Shown: positions 14,380 to 23,085 of the stretch, piece after piece
Position numbering within the stretch: the stretch's first letter is position 1
Layout: each line of letters starts with the position of its first letter
NCBI RefSeq assembly: GCF_937924975.1
Contig: NZ_CALEYG010000029.1
Span: 62,001 to 126,000 of the forward strand
Source of the DNA: an uncultured Stomatobaculum sp.
GTDB taxonomy: Bacteria; Bacillota; Clostridia; Lachnospirales; Lachnospiraceae
Reading direction: 5' to 3'
DNA length: 64,000 nucleotides
Translations under genes and position numbers: made by a program
The notes under the pieces: model-generated
What the model was told of the DNA's origin: nothing
Databases searched by the model: none
Seen by the model: the letters and a program-made list of their open reading frames with translations, nothing else

Positions 14380-17061
14380 ATGGCGGAAATCTCTATCGAA
14401 CGGCTGCATTTATCGGTTCGCGCGAGCAATGTGTTACATCGGATGGGAATCCATTCTGTCGAGAAATTGCAGATAACCCCGATGGAGAAGATTGCGGCGC
14501 AAAGAAACATCGGGGTCAAGACACTGGGGGAGATTCAGGCCGCGTTGCGGGATTTGGATGCTTTGATGAAGCAGCCTGTGACTTCGCAACGGCACAGCTT
14601 GCGCCTCGAAGAGGACTTGCAGGGCGAAGAAGAAAAGGTCATAGCGCTGACGGAAAAGCAGCGGGAAGAGTTGTCGAAGCATTCGATCGAAGAGCTCAAT
14701 CTGTCTGTCCGTTCCTATCGTGTGCTCTGTCGGGAGGGCTGTCGCACACTTGACCGGGTCGTACTGGCAATGCCTGTTTTTTCGACCCTGCGGGGACTTG
14801 GGAAAAAATCCATCGATGAAATCAAAGAAGCTGTCGCGCGCTGGCTAAGCGACCATTTCGAAGGGGCCGGCGACCTGTCCGAGGCGACAGTGGAAGAGGG
14901 ACTGAAAAGCCGTCTGCAGGAACTCAGCGCGGAACTGCACCCGGTGGCGGCGCTTTGCTGGGAACAGTTGTACCACTATCTGGAAGCCGAGCAACTGCTA
15001 CAGCAGGCGCAGCACTTTGCGAAGCAGGAGCTGCTGCGCACGGTACTCTTGTTGCCGCAGCTGAAAAGACCGCTCCGGTCTTTTTGGGAGGGGCTTTCCC
15101 GCCACGGCGTGATTGCGGAGGCCATACTCTCAGAGCGCCTGCGGGCTTTAGAACTGCCGTTTGACGAGACGATGCTGCTTGAGACTTCGATCGAGAACGG
15201 CGTTCTGATCAAAAACAGAGGGATGGTTCTCCTGTATCGAGATAACTTCGAGGAGGCTTACCGTAAAATCCGGAGACAGGACGAGCGTGCGGCACAGATT
15301 CTCCGCCTCCGGGTTGAGGGGCAGACGCTACAGGATATAGGAGATCGCTTTCAGGTGAGCCGTGAGCGCATTCGGCAGATTACGGCGCGCATGATGCAGA
15401 AGTTTCCGCTGCTCTTCGAAGACTATTTTTCGGAGCCTTATCAGCATTTTTATCTGCCGAAGTCCCGCTTTTTACAGGCGTTTCCGGAAGTGAGCGCGGA
15501 GGGCTATGAGTTCCTCTCGCTTCGTTACCCACACGGCAAAGCAGAACTGGATACGGAGTCGCTGGCGACCTATACCGGTCTCTGGCGGCGCAGACTGCGG
15601 GAATTTTTGGCGGAGGAGAATGCAAAAAATGCGAGGGAAAATATCTCTAAGGCCGAGATAGTCAAGCGCGTACTGATCGCAAACCGCAACACGCCGCTCA
15701 GCATCGAAGAGTTGGAAGAAAAGTATTACCGCTACATCGAAACCCGGGGCTATCAGAAGGAGCGGCTGCAGTTTAACATCCGCACCCTCGAAAACTATCT
15801 GAGAAATGCGCCCAATATTGTACTCAACCGCGAAAGTCTGATTCGCTGGTGCCCTGTAAAGGCTTCGCGTCTCTTTGAGGCGATTGATTTCAGGCGGTAT
15901 CAGGATATGGCTATTTCCGCCGATCTTATATTTCGCGATTACCCGGGTTTGATGGAAGAACTCGGCATTCTGGACAGTCACGAGCTCTTCTATGCCATCA
16001 AGTCCGCGGTCGCCTCGCAGACCTCGCTCGCGTTTCGCATCTGGTGCCGCCGGGTGCCCATGCTGGTGATCGGAGAGGCCTCCGAAGATGAGCAGGCGCT
16101 GAAGCTGCTGCGGGAACTTTCGCCGGTGTCCTTTCAGGCCTATTATGCGGCCTATGAGGAGCGCTACGGCGTCAGGCGGGAGAGCTCCCAGCGAAATCCC
16201 CTGATTTACAATACCGTCAACCAATATTACACCGACGGAATGTATGTGATTGATGTGCCGGGCATCGATCCGCGGGATGTCCGGCCGTTGCGCGCGGCGC
16301 TCGCCAAAAAACAAATCTGGTTCATTGACGAACTCGAGACATTGTTTTTGCGGGTCTGCTCTCATACTTCGGCGGAAGCCATCAATGCTGTGGCATTTCG
16401 CGCCATCGGCTATACGCTGAACACCTCCTATGCCTATGACGCCGCCTACGGAACGGCGCTCCGCTTTTTTGAGCAGTTGGTGTTCACGGCAGATAAGATT
16501 AATCTTGAACTGTTGGACCGGCGGCTTCTTGATCTTGCCATATTCGCGAACGTGCTCGAAAAAAAGAAACAGAATCTGGACTATATCGAGACCGCACCGC
16601 GCGTTCTGATGTCACTGCGCAAGGTCGAAGAGGTGTACGGACTTAAAGTTGAGGACCTCTGGGCCATCCAGACCTTGATGTCTGCCTACTATGACCTGCC
16701 GTATTTTAACGGCAGGAGTCTTTGGAATAAAGTCAAAAAATTCCCGCTGATACGGCGGCTTCGTGGCAATGACTGGATGCTGACCTGTATCATGCGCCAA
16801 CAGGCGGGCATATCTTCGTTTTCGGTGGCGGGCGGGCTCATCTTGTCGCGAAACAGTGCGTCGCTGAGCTTAAGCCGGATGTGTGAATGGCTCGCCTCTG
16901 TCCGCGGGCGTATGTCCCTGCAAGTGTTGGAAAAAGAGCTGAACGGCCTGTTCGGGACGCGCGTTCCGGCCTATAAACTGGCGGAGAAACTGCGGAACAG
17001 CGGGAATTGGAATCAGGTTCTGACAGACACGGAGGAGCCGTACGGTAGTGACGAAGCCTGA
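14380..17061 (+). CDS. Large protein with two RNAP alpha-CTD-like modules and a sigma region-4-like HTH
   Basis: 893 residues. Residues ~3-57 (SIERLHLSVRASNVLHRMGI, then RNIGVKTLGEI) and ~101-152 (SIEELNLSVRSYRVLCREG, then LGKKSIDEI) each match the C-terminal domain of the RNA polymerase alpha subunit, the part that binds UP elements and activators. Residues ~301-342 (DERAAQILRLRVEGQTLQDI, then VSRERIRQI) match sigma-70 region 4, the -35-binding helix-turn-helix. The remaining ~550 residues are unassigned; ~425-500 has a winged-helix-like look and the rest is helical. Such proteins occur in clostridia, but I know no described function. It stands alone, convergent with and 4 bases from the LysR gene. 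Confidence 0.7.
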   Translation: MAEISIERLHLSVRASNVLHRMGIHSVEKLQITPMEKIAAQRNIGVKTLGEIQAALRDLDALMKQPVTSQRHSLRLEEDLQGEEEKVIALTEKQREELSKHSIEELNLSVRSYRVLCREGCRTLDRVVLAMPVFSTLRGLGKKSIDEIKEAVARWLSDHFEGAGDLSEATVEEGLKSRLQELSAELHPVAALCWEQLYHYLEAEQLLQQAQHFAKQELLRTVLLLPQLKRPLRSFWEGLSRHGVIAEAILSERLRALELPFDETMLLETSIENGVLIKNRGMVLLYRDNFEEAYRKIRRQDERAAQILRLRVEGQTLQDIGDRFQVSRERIRQITARMMQKFPLLFEDYFSEPYQHFYLPKSRFLQAFPEVSAEGYEFLSLRYPHGKAELDTESLATYTGLWRRRLREFLAEENAKNARENISKAEIVKRVLIANRNTPLSIEELEEKYYRYIETRGYQKERLQFNIRTLENYLRNAPNIVLNRESLIRWCPVKASRLFEAIDFRRYQDMAISADLIFRDYPGLMEELGILDSHELFYAIKSAVASQTSLAFRIWCRRVPMLVIGEASEDEQALKLLRELSPVSFQAYYAAYEERYGVRRESSQRNPLIYNTVNQYYTDGMYVIDVPGIDPRDVRPLRAALAKKQIWFIDELETLFLRVCSHTSAEAINAVAFRAIGYTLNTSYAYDAAYGTALRFFEQLVFTADKINLELLDRRLLDLAIFANVLEKKKQNLDYIETAPRVLMSLRKVEEVYGLKVEDLWAIQTLMSAYYDLPYFNGRSLWNKVKKFPLIRRLRGNDWMLTCIMRQQAGISSFSVAGGLILSRNSASLSLSRMCEWLASVRGRMSLQVLEKELNGLFGTRVPAYKLAEKLRNSGNWNQVLTDTEEPYGSDEA

Positions 17062-17065
17062 AAGG

Positions 17066-17965
17066 TCAGTGAACAAATTGTCGCAGAAGGTCGATGTAGG
17101 CGAGCGTCAGATCACTGGCCGGGCGCTCCTTCGGCAGAACATAGCCGAGTTCCATATAGTCATCGACCGCAAGCGGACGCGCGACAATGTTCTCGCCGTT
17201 TAACTCGGTATTGATGATGCCGGAACAAATGGTGTAGCCGTTCATGCCAATCAATAGGTTAAAGAGGGTCGCGCGGTCGCAGACCACGATGTCCTTGTCA
17301 GACTCGGCGGCACTCTGAATTTCCTCGGAAAAGTAAAACGAATTGTGCTGTCCCTGCTCATAGGAGAGGCGGGGATAGTCGCGGAGATCTTCCATCGAGA
17401 TCTCCGCTTTTTTTGTGAGCGGATGCTGTGTCCCGAGGAAGACATGCGGTTTTACGCGGCAGATGGGCGTGAAGGAGAGTTTCATCTCCTGAAAGTTTCG
17501 CTGCAGCACAGCCGCATTGAACTGATTCCGATAGAGGACGCCGATTTCCGAGCGGACCTTGGCGACATCTTCCAGAATGCGGTAGGTCTCGGTCTCCCGC
17601 ATGTGGAATTCGTACTGGGAGCCGCCGTAGGCGTTGAGGAGCGCGACAAAGGCCTCGACCGCAAACGAGTAGTGCTGGGAGGAGACACAGAAATGGCGGC
17701 GCCCGCGCGCTTCACCGGTGTAGCGCTGTTCGACAAGAGACACCTGGTCCAGAATCTGGCGCGCGTAGCCGAGGAATTCCTCTCCCGCGGGGGTGAGCGT
17801 GAGACCTTTCCGGGAGCGGAGAAAGAGGGTAATGCCGAGCTCCTGTTCAAGTTCGCGGAGGGCGGCAGTCAGCGAGGGCTGAGTCACAAACAGGGCTTCG
17901 GCGGCGGCGGTCAGAGAGCCGCGCTTGGCAATCACATCGATATAGCGGAGCTGACGCAGAGTCAT
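17066..17965 (-). CDS. LysR-family transcriptional regulator
   Basis: 299 residues. The N-terminal winged helix-turn-helix is clear: TLRQLRYIDVIAKRGSLTAA, then FVTQPSLTAALRELEQELG and RKGLTLTPAGEEFL. A periplasmic-binding-like effector domain follows. I chose the ATG at 17965 because GAGGTG sits the right distance upstream; a GTG nine bases earlier is too close. It is divergent from the MetE-like methyltransferase (119 bases between starts) and probably regulates it, in the way MetR/MtaR-type LysR proteins control methionine genes. The effector is unknown. Confidence 0.85.
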   Translation of the reverse strand: MTLRQLRYIDVIAKRGSLTAAAEALFVTQPSLTAALRELEQELGITLFLRSRKGLTLTPAGEEFLGYARQILDQVSLVEQRYTGEARGRRHFCVSSQHYSFAVEAFVALLNAYGGSQYEFHMRETETYRILEDVAKVRSEIGVLYRNQFNAAVLQRNFQEMKLSFTPICRVKPHVFLGTQHPLTKKAEISMEDLRDYPRLSYEQGQHNSFYFSEEIQSAAESDKDIVVCDRATLFNLLIGMNGYTICSGIINTELNGENIVARPLAVDDYMELGYVLPKERPASDLTLAYIDLLRQFVH

Positions 17966-18084
17966 GGAACACACCTCGTTTCATAAAAATTAGCTATGTT
18001 TTTCAAGATATTATAAATATTTTCCAAGAGAAGAACAAGTCGCTACAATGAGGGACATGAGAAACAAGCAAGGAGGATTCAACA

Positions 18085-19215
18085 ATGAGCAAGTGGACAA
18101 CACCCTTTCGATATGACTATGTCGGGAGCTTTTTGCGCCCGGAGACTTTAAAGCAGGCGAGAGCCGATTGGAATGCGGGAAAGATTTCCCGCGAGGAACT
18201 TCGCAAGGTGGAGGATGCCTGCATCACGGATTTGATTGAGAAGCAGAAGGCGCTCGGCTACCATGTGATTACGGACGGCGAGTTCCGTCGGAGCTACTGG
18301 CACCTCGATTTCATGTGGGGGCTAAACGGCATCGAGGAGATCGAGCTGGATCACGGCTATTATTTTAAGGGGGAGGAGACCACGCACGGTTCCTGCCGCA
18401 TGACGGGAAAAATAAGCGGCGAGAACCATCCGATTGTACAGGACTTTCTCTTCGTGAAGCAGTTTGAGGACGAGAACACGATTGCAAAGCAGACGCTGCC
18501 CGCTCCGGCGCAGACCCTCGCCGAGCTCTTCCGCGAGGACAATGCGCGGATTACCCGCGAATTTTATCCGGATGACGAAGAGCTGCTTCGCGACCTTGCG
18601 GCGGCTTACCGGAGAGTCTATCTGGACCTCTACGCGGCGGGCTGCCGGAACATTCAGCTCGACGACTGCACCTGGGGTATGATTGTGGACGAGGAGGGCT
18701 ACTGGAAGATGCGCGAAGGCGACGGCGCAACCCTCGAGCAGGAGGCGGAGCGCTATCTGAAGGTCAATAACCTCTCCCTCGAGAACTTGCCGGAGGATTT
18801 GGTCGTGAACACCCACATCTGCCGCGGCAACTACCACTCGACCTATGCGAGCAGCGGCCCCTACGACAAGGTGGCGCCTTATGTCTTTGCGCAGGAAAAG
18901 GTGGAGAGCTTTTATCTGGAGTACGATGATAAGCGCTCCGGCAACTTTACGAGCTTAAAGCAGATTCCGCGCGGCAAGAAGGTGGTGCTCGGCCTCATCA
19001 CGAGCAAGCGCCCGGAACTCGAATCCAAGGAACTCATAAAGCGTCGCATCTATGAGGCTTCGCAGTATGTACCGCTTCGCGACCTTTCCTTAAGCCCGCA
19101 GTGCGGCTTCGCCTCCTGCGAAATCGGCAACAAGCTGACCGAGGAAGAGCAGTTTGCAAAGCTTCGTTTGGTCAAGGAGATAGCGGAAGAGGTATGGGGA
19201 AAGGAAGAGGCATAA
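18085..19215 (+). CDS. MetE C-terminal-like methyltransferase (YxjG/YxjH type)
   Basis: 376 residues, the length of the short cobalamin-independent methionine synthase relatives YxjG/YxjH, which lack the N-terminal half of MetE. Visible motifs: DYVGSFLRP at the start, VITDGEFRRSYWHLDF, IQLDDCTWG, VNTHICRGN (zinc His and Cys) and SPQCGFAS near the end (third zinc Cys). The family moves a methyl group to homocysteine or a related thiol. The last 48 codons form one copy of a 145-bp direct repeat whose second copy lies 5.6 kb downstream. Own unit with strong terminator; likely controlled by the divergent LysR protein. Confidence 0.85.
   Translation: MSKWTTPFRYDYVGSFLRPETLKQARADWNAGKISREELRKVEDACITDLIEKQKALGYHVITDGEFRRSYWHLDFMWGLNGIEEIELDHGYYFKGEETTHGSCRMTGKISGENHPIVQDFLFVKQFEDENTIAKQTLPAPAQTLAELFREDNARITREFYPDDEELLRDLAAAYRRVYLDLYAAGCRNIQLDDCTWGMIVDEEGYWKMREGDGATLEQEAERYLKVNNLSLENLPEDLVVNTHICRGNYHSTYASSGPYDKVAPYVFAQEKVESFYLEYDDKRSGNFTSLKQIPRGKKVVLGLITSKRPELESKELIKRRIYEASQYVPLRDLSLSPQCGFASCEIGNKLTEEEQFAKLRLVKEIAEEVWGKEEA
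19055..19199 (+). repeat. 145-bp perfect direct repeat, copy A
   Basis: Bases 19055-19199 are identical, base for base, to 24688-24832. This copy is the 3' end of the intact MetE-like gene and includes its SPQCGFAS zinc motif. Sequence on both sides differs completely between the copies. The two copies bracket the lipase cassette. Confidence 0.95.
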
Positions 19216-19260
19216 GCGAGCAGGAAACAGTACACCGAAAGGAGCGCGGAAATCCGCGTT

Positions 19261-19293
19261 AAAGACAGCTGTCAAAAGACAGCTGTCTTTTTT
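19261..19293 (+). terminator. Terminator of the MetE-like gene
   Basis: AAAGACAGCTGTC/GACAGCTGTCTTT, a 13-bp perfect stem with the loop AAAA, followed by TTT. It isolates the cassette downstream from the methyltransferase transcript. Confidence 0.9.
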
Positions 19294-19389
19294 GTGAGAA
19301 AGTTATGAAGGATCCAAGGAAGAGTGCTGCGGACTGTGAAAAAAGTTATAAACATAAAGGAGTATTAGCTTTGAAAATTGGGACAGACA

Positions 19390-19418
19390 TTGACATAAAT
19401 ATGTACAAAAGTTAAAAT
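19390..19418 (+). promoter_or_regulatory. Strong promoter of the lipase cassette
   Basis: TTGACA (19390-19395), a 17-base spacer and TAAAAT (19413-19418). It is AT-rich and near-consensus, 60 bases before the first cassette gene. It shows the cassette is transcribed independently of the MetE-like gene. Confidence 0.8.
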
Positions 19419-19477
19419 AAATATATTGTAACTGCGAATAAGTGGTGAACTTCAGTCAAAACGGATAGGAGGTCGGA

Positions 19478-19813
19478 ATGAGCTGTCGGTGTGAGGATAT
19501 ACGCTGTTGTAAGGCAGAGCACATGCGTCTGGAGGCCTGTTATCATAAATCGGTGTCTTTAAGTAATCTGTTAGGCGGAGAACGGGAGGCCGGTGATTTC
19601 ATTCTGGCGAAGGAAAAAGAGGCTTTCTATGTGTCGGATTTCCTGCGGGATCAGCTCTGGCAACGGCTTCGCGGCATTACAACCGAGGAATTTGAACGCC
19701 ATGTGGACCTGAATCTCTCCATGCGGAACTGGATGGAGCGGTTGCAGCAGGAAATCGAGGACCTCGAAGAGGAAGATGAACGCTACCACGAGGATGAGGA
19801 CAATGACGACTGA
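19478..19813 (+). CDS. Small Cys-rich, acidic helical protein of the lipase cassette
   Basis: 111 residues, no recognised family. The N-terminus is cysteine-rich (MSCRCEDIRCC, plus Cys at ~22). The middle and end are predicted helical, with a heptad-like stretch WMERLQQEIEDLEEEDE and an acidic tail. No signal peptide or membrane segment. A good AGGAGG precedes the ATG. It is the first gene after the cassette promoter and overlaps the next gene by 11 bases. Small helical proteins encoded beside type VII toxins act as targeting partners of the toxin; a similar role here is a hypothesis, and the Cys cluster is not typical of those partners. Confidence 0.6.
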   Translation: MSCRCEDIRCCKAEHMRLEACYHKSVSLSNLLGGEREAGDFILAKEKEAFYVSDFLRDQLWQRLRGITTEEFERHVDLNLSMRNWMERLQQEIEDLEEEDERYHEDEDNDD

Positions 19814-20582
19814 AGAACGCGGGCAGGAGGAACAGGAGCGCAGGCAAAAGAAGCGGATAAAACGCATCTTGCTACCGCTTTTGGCACTGTGGCTGGCTGT
19901 GCAGCTGGGAAAATGCGTCTATCGAGAGGAAAAGCGTCGCCTCGGCTACGCCCATACTGTGGAACAGTATATGAACCGGAAGTATCGGAAGTTCGGGGAT
20001 CGGTTTCACTTTTATTTTGAAAATGAAGAAAGACCGGATGGCGTGAGCACTGTGAAACTCTATTCGGAGAAGTTTCCGAACGGAGCCGACTATTGTTATT
20101 ATCCGATTGAGCGGGATTACTGGTGGGATGAAAACGGTGCTCACTACCTGGATAACTATATGTGTCTATGGTATCAGAAAAAGATGTGGGAAGCTTATGT
20201 CCCCTTCTTTGATGAGGCCTTTGGCAAGGGGCAGTATACGATATCCGGTGGTGCCATACTGATGCCGGACTGGCAGGATTACGGACCGGAAACCGGACTG
20301 GAGGAATACCTCAATACAGCAGAGGGTTTTTCGATTGCACTGGATGTAAAGAGCGATTTTGCAAAAAGCGAAGAGACTATAGAGATATTGCGAAAACGCA
20401 TGGTAGAGCGCAATTGGGGATTACGACTATACATTAGTTATGTTGATCAAGCTGGAAATGAAATTGCCTATGATAGAGTGGGTATCAATACCTATTCGAT
20501 TGGGCGGATTAAGCTGAGATGGGACTATAAAAATGCTGAGATGAAGGAGAGATGGGAACATGCCGGGAACACTGTTGAGTGA
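19803..20582 (+). CDS. Membrane-anchored extracytoplasmic protein, candidate immunity factor
   Basis: 259 residues. A basic stretch (KKRIKR) precedes a single hydrophobic helix at ~20-36 (ILLPLLALWLAVQLG), and the remaining ~220 residues are polar and aromatic-rich, so the protein is probably anchored with its body outside. The Cys after the helix follows Lys, so it is not a lipobox. I chose the ATG at 19803 with AGGA eight bases upstream; ATGs at 19776 and 19794 are possible. No family recognised. It overlaps the neighbours on both sides (11 and 23 bases), implying tight coupling with the lipase. A membrane-held protein beside a lipase could protect the cell from it. Confidence 0.6.
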   Translation: MTTEERGQEEQERRQKKRIKRILLPLLALWLAVQLGKCVYREEKRRLGYAHTVEQYMNRKYRKFGDRFHFYFENEERPDGVSTVKLYSEKFPNGADYCYYPIERDYWWDENGAHYLDNYMCLWYQKKMWEAYVPFFDEAFGKGQYTISGGAILMPDWQDYGPETGLEEYLNTAEGFSIALDVKSDFAKSEETIEILRKRMVERNWGLRLYISYVDQAGNEIAYDRVGINTYSIGRIKLRWDYKNAEMKERWEHAGNTVE

Positions 20583-23085
20583 AGAAGAACGACGCAATCG
20601 AGCAGAGTTGCAGATTCATACCTGCGATTTGGTTCTATACATGCCGCTCGAGAAATTGAATATCGAAAAAAGAGAATTTGCAAACAAGCCGATTTCGATA
20701 CAGGAAATTGTTGACGATATCGATGAGAGTCTTGCAAGAGATTCCAACTTCCTCAGCGAGGCCGAAAAGCACGAATTTGCCACCCTGAAGGCCTGCATCA
20801 GCGAGGAAAAGGGCTACCCGGAACTCGGGGAGATTAAGGTCTCGAACATCAGCTGCTATATGAATAAAAACGTGCTGAAAGCGCAGGGGCTTTCGGATAG
20901 AGAAATCACACATATGACGGAAAAGGATTACCAGCTGAACGCTGTCTTTCAGTACGAGGGCAGCGAGGCGCAGGGGTTCAAGCAGGGGTACCGCATCGGG
21001 TTTCGCGGGACGACGGCGCGGGACTGGCATGATCACGCGAACAACTATGCGCTCTGGACGGGGCGCTGTGAGCACGGCGACAGGACGTTTGAGTCGGTTT
21101 CCTCGATGACGGTTCCGACCATGCAGTACCTCGAGTTGCTCCACGATGCGCCCGGCGTTGACACCGGGTTTCAGCGGGAATTTCGAAACGATCGGGTTGA
21201 AATATTTGGGCAGTCGCGCGGCGGGCTCATGGCGGAGATGGCGGTTTGTATCTACCCCGAGTGGATTCCCCTTGCCTATGTGATTGATGCGCCCCAGACT
21301 TCCCCGGAATTTGTCGAGGATGTGGTATATCAGGACGGCATGGCGGCCTTTCAGAGTTACCGCGATAAAATCGTGCTGATTCGCGGGAGCAACGATCCGG
21401 TCAGTGCGCTCGGGTACAACCCGCGCTACGGCTATTTCGCCGGCGAGTGCGTGGTGCGGCAGTGCGCGGATTATAATATGCTGGAGGCGCTCCTGGATCC
21501 CTTCCACGACCATTATCCGGATGCCTTTCTGGTCGAGGGGCCGGACGGGAAAATGCGGGTCGCGCCGATTGCAGCGGAACCGGACGGACCGGTACATGTC
21601 CTGGTGCGGAAAATTTCCGAGCGCATTATGCTGGAATTGAGTCAGGAAGAACGGGAACTTGTCATACAGGCACTCATGCTGCTCGCGCAGGAGTTCATGG
21701 GCGGCGGCAAACGCGGCGCCGATGATGTAAAGACGGCGGCGGAGAATGCGAAAATCATTGAGAAGGGCATGACGCTCTTTTTCCGGATTACAGAAGAGGT
21801 GATTCTGGAAGAGGGACTTTTCGATGGATGCAAGGAAGAGTTAGAGCGGGATCTGGACAGCCTGAGAAGCAGATTGCAGAAAGAGAATCCGATGTTTGCG
21901 GAGTGCCTCGACTATGCGGTGCAAAGGGCATTTCAGGCGAGTCAGACCAGACTGCGGCTTTCACTTGCGAAGGCGGATAAAGAGGCAGGATGGGACAATG
22001 CGATGCGGGAACTTTCCGCCTTTTTCGCCTTAAAGCGGAGTCTTCTGGGAAGCGGTATGCTGCTCAGCGCCTCGGTAATCGACTATTTTGTGCTGGAGAA
22101 GCATTCCGTCAAGGAGCTTCTCGAGATTAAACTGGGACAGTACAAAAAGCTCGCGGAGAATTTCCGGAAAAGACTTAGGATGAATCGGTTTGGCGCGATT
22201 GTCACAAACGGCATCGAGGACGGGCTGCAGAGGGATTTGGATGAGTTGAATTCGAATCTGGCGGGGGCTTTGACGACTGCCTACACGCTGCACGGCTTGC
22301 AGAGCAAATATTTTAAGAAGAAAAAAGACGGAAAAGACGCGAAAAGCGCCGAGACAATGCCGGACGGCATCGGTCTTCGGGATGCGCTCGAAATCTGGGC
22401 GCTGGCCGTGCTGCGGAAAGGAGCGAAGGACAAGCCGGGCGAGACGCAGAAGTTGGATGAGTTGCAGAGTTTCTGTAGAAAGAATGCGGCAGCGTGCGGA
22501 CAGATGGCCGGTCTTACCTGCAGCATGCTGGCGGAGGACCTTGAAGCGCTGAAGGTGCATCCGGTGCTACAGGTGCTGAAAGAGCAGAATGAAGTGGGAG
22601 CACATGATATTGAGGGCAAGATAGCAGCCGCAGAGGCGAGCAATGCGCGTCTCGGCGAGGTCTTCGGAAACTTGGCGGACAGTATGGAACTCGAACTTCC
22701 GCCGCTCGGCAGCCCTATGCCGCGGCGCTTGTCGCTCGAGGCATTTCCGGCTTTGTTGCGGGATCCGCTCGCGGTGCGGAGCGGAAGGCTCTCAATCGAT
22801 CTTGAAAAGTCGAGCGAAGTGATAGGACTTCTGGACAGTTATATTGAACGCGCAGAGCAGCGGGAAGCGGCGCTCCGGGAGCTCTGGGCAAAGCTTCGCG
22901 GCATTCGCTTCGGCTTCGGGGTGTGCTCAAATCTCGAGGATATGATGGCGGTCACGGACAAGCGGCGCGAGCAGTTTGCAAAGCACCGGGATCACATTGC
23001 GGAATTCCGGCAGCACTGTGCGGACTGGGACAGTGCCGCAAGCGCAGCGATGCAGGCAGAGATTCTGAAGAGGAAAAGACCATGA
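20560..23085 (+). CDS. Alpha/beta-hydrolase (lipase-like) with long helical C-terminal region
   Basis: 841 residues. The N-terminal ~1-345 is a lipase fold: FRGTT at 148 (oxyanion region), the nucleophile elbow GQSRGG with Ser219, GSNDP with Asp279, and HDHYPDAF with His316 or His318 as the probable third member. Residues ~350-841 are almost entirely helical and charged, with no motif I recognise. No signal peptide. This N-terminal-enzyme/C-terminal-helical order resembles the reversed lipase toxin TslA of the Staphylococcus type VII system, whose C-terminus is LXG-like, and differs from secreted lipases. An intracellular lipase of the Mbeg1/DUF2974 type is the main alternative. Start and end overlap the neighbouring genes. 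Confidence 0.7.
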   Translation: MPGTLLSEEERRNRAELQIHTCDLVLYMPLEKLNIEKREFANKPISIQEIVDDIDESLARDSNFLSEAEKHEFATLKACISEEKGYPELGEIKVSNISCYMNKNVLKAQGLSDREITHMTEKDYQLNAVFQYEGSEAQGFKQGYRIGFRGTTARDWHDHANNYALWTGRCEHGDRTFESVSSMTVPTMQYLELLHDAPGVDTGFQREFRNDRVEIFGQSRGGLMAEMAVCIYPEWIPLAYVIDAPQTSPEFVEDVVYQDGMAAFQSYRDKIVLIRGSNDPVSALGYNPRYGYFAGECVVRQCADYNMLEALLDPFHDHYPDAFLVEGPDGKMRVAPIAAEPDGPVHVLVRKISERIMLELSQEERELVIQALMLLAQEFMGGGKRGADDVKTAAENAKIIEKGMTLFFRITEEVILEEGLFDGCKEELERDLDSLRSRLQKENPMFAECLDYAVQRAFQASQTRLRLSLAKADKEAGWDNAMRELSAFFALKRSLLGSGMLLSASVIDYFVLEKHSVKELLEIKLGQYKKLAENFRKRLRMNRFGAIVTNGIEDGLQRDLDELNSNLAGALTTAYTLHGLQSKYFKKKKDGKDAKSAETMPDGIGLRDALEIWALAVLRKGAKDKPGETQKLDELQSFCRKNAAACGQMAGLTCSMLAEDLEALKVHPVLQVLKEQNEVGAHDIEGKIAAAEASNARLGEVFGNLADSMELELPPLGSPMPRRLSLEAFPALLRDPLAVRSGRLSIDLEKSSEVIGLLDSYIERAEQREAALRELWAKLRGIRFGFGVCSNLEDMMAVTDKRREQFAKHRDHIAEFRQHCADWDSAASAAMQAEILKRKRP

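Noticed and set aside
17975..18084. SAM riboswitch before the MetE-like gene
   Set aside because: The gap is only 110 bases, AT-rich, and shows no S-box helices; control by the divergent LysR protein is more likely.
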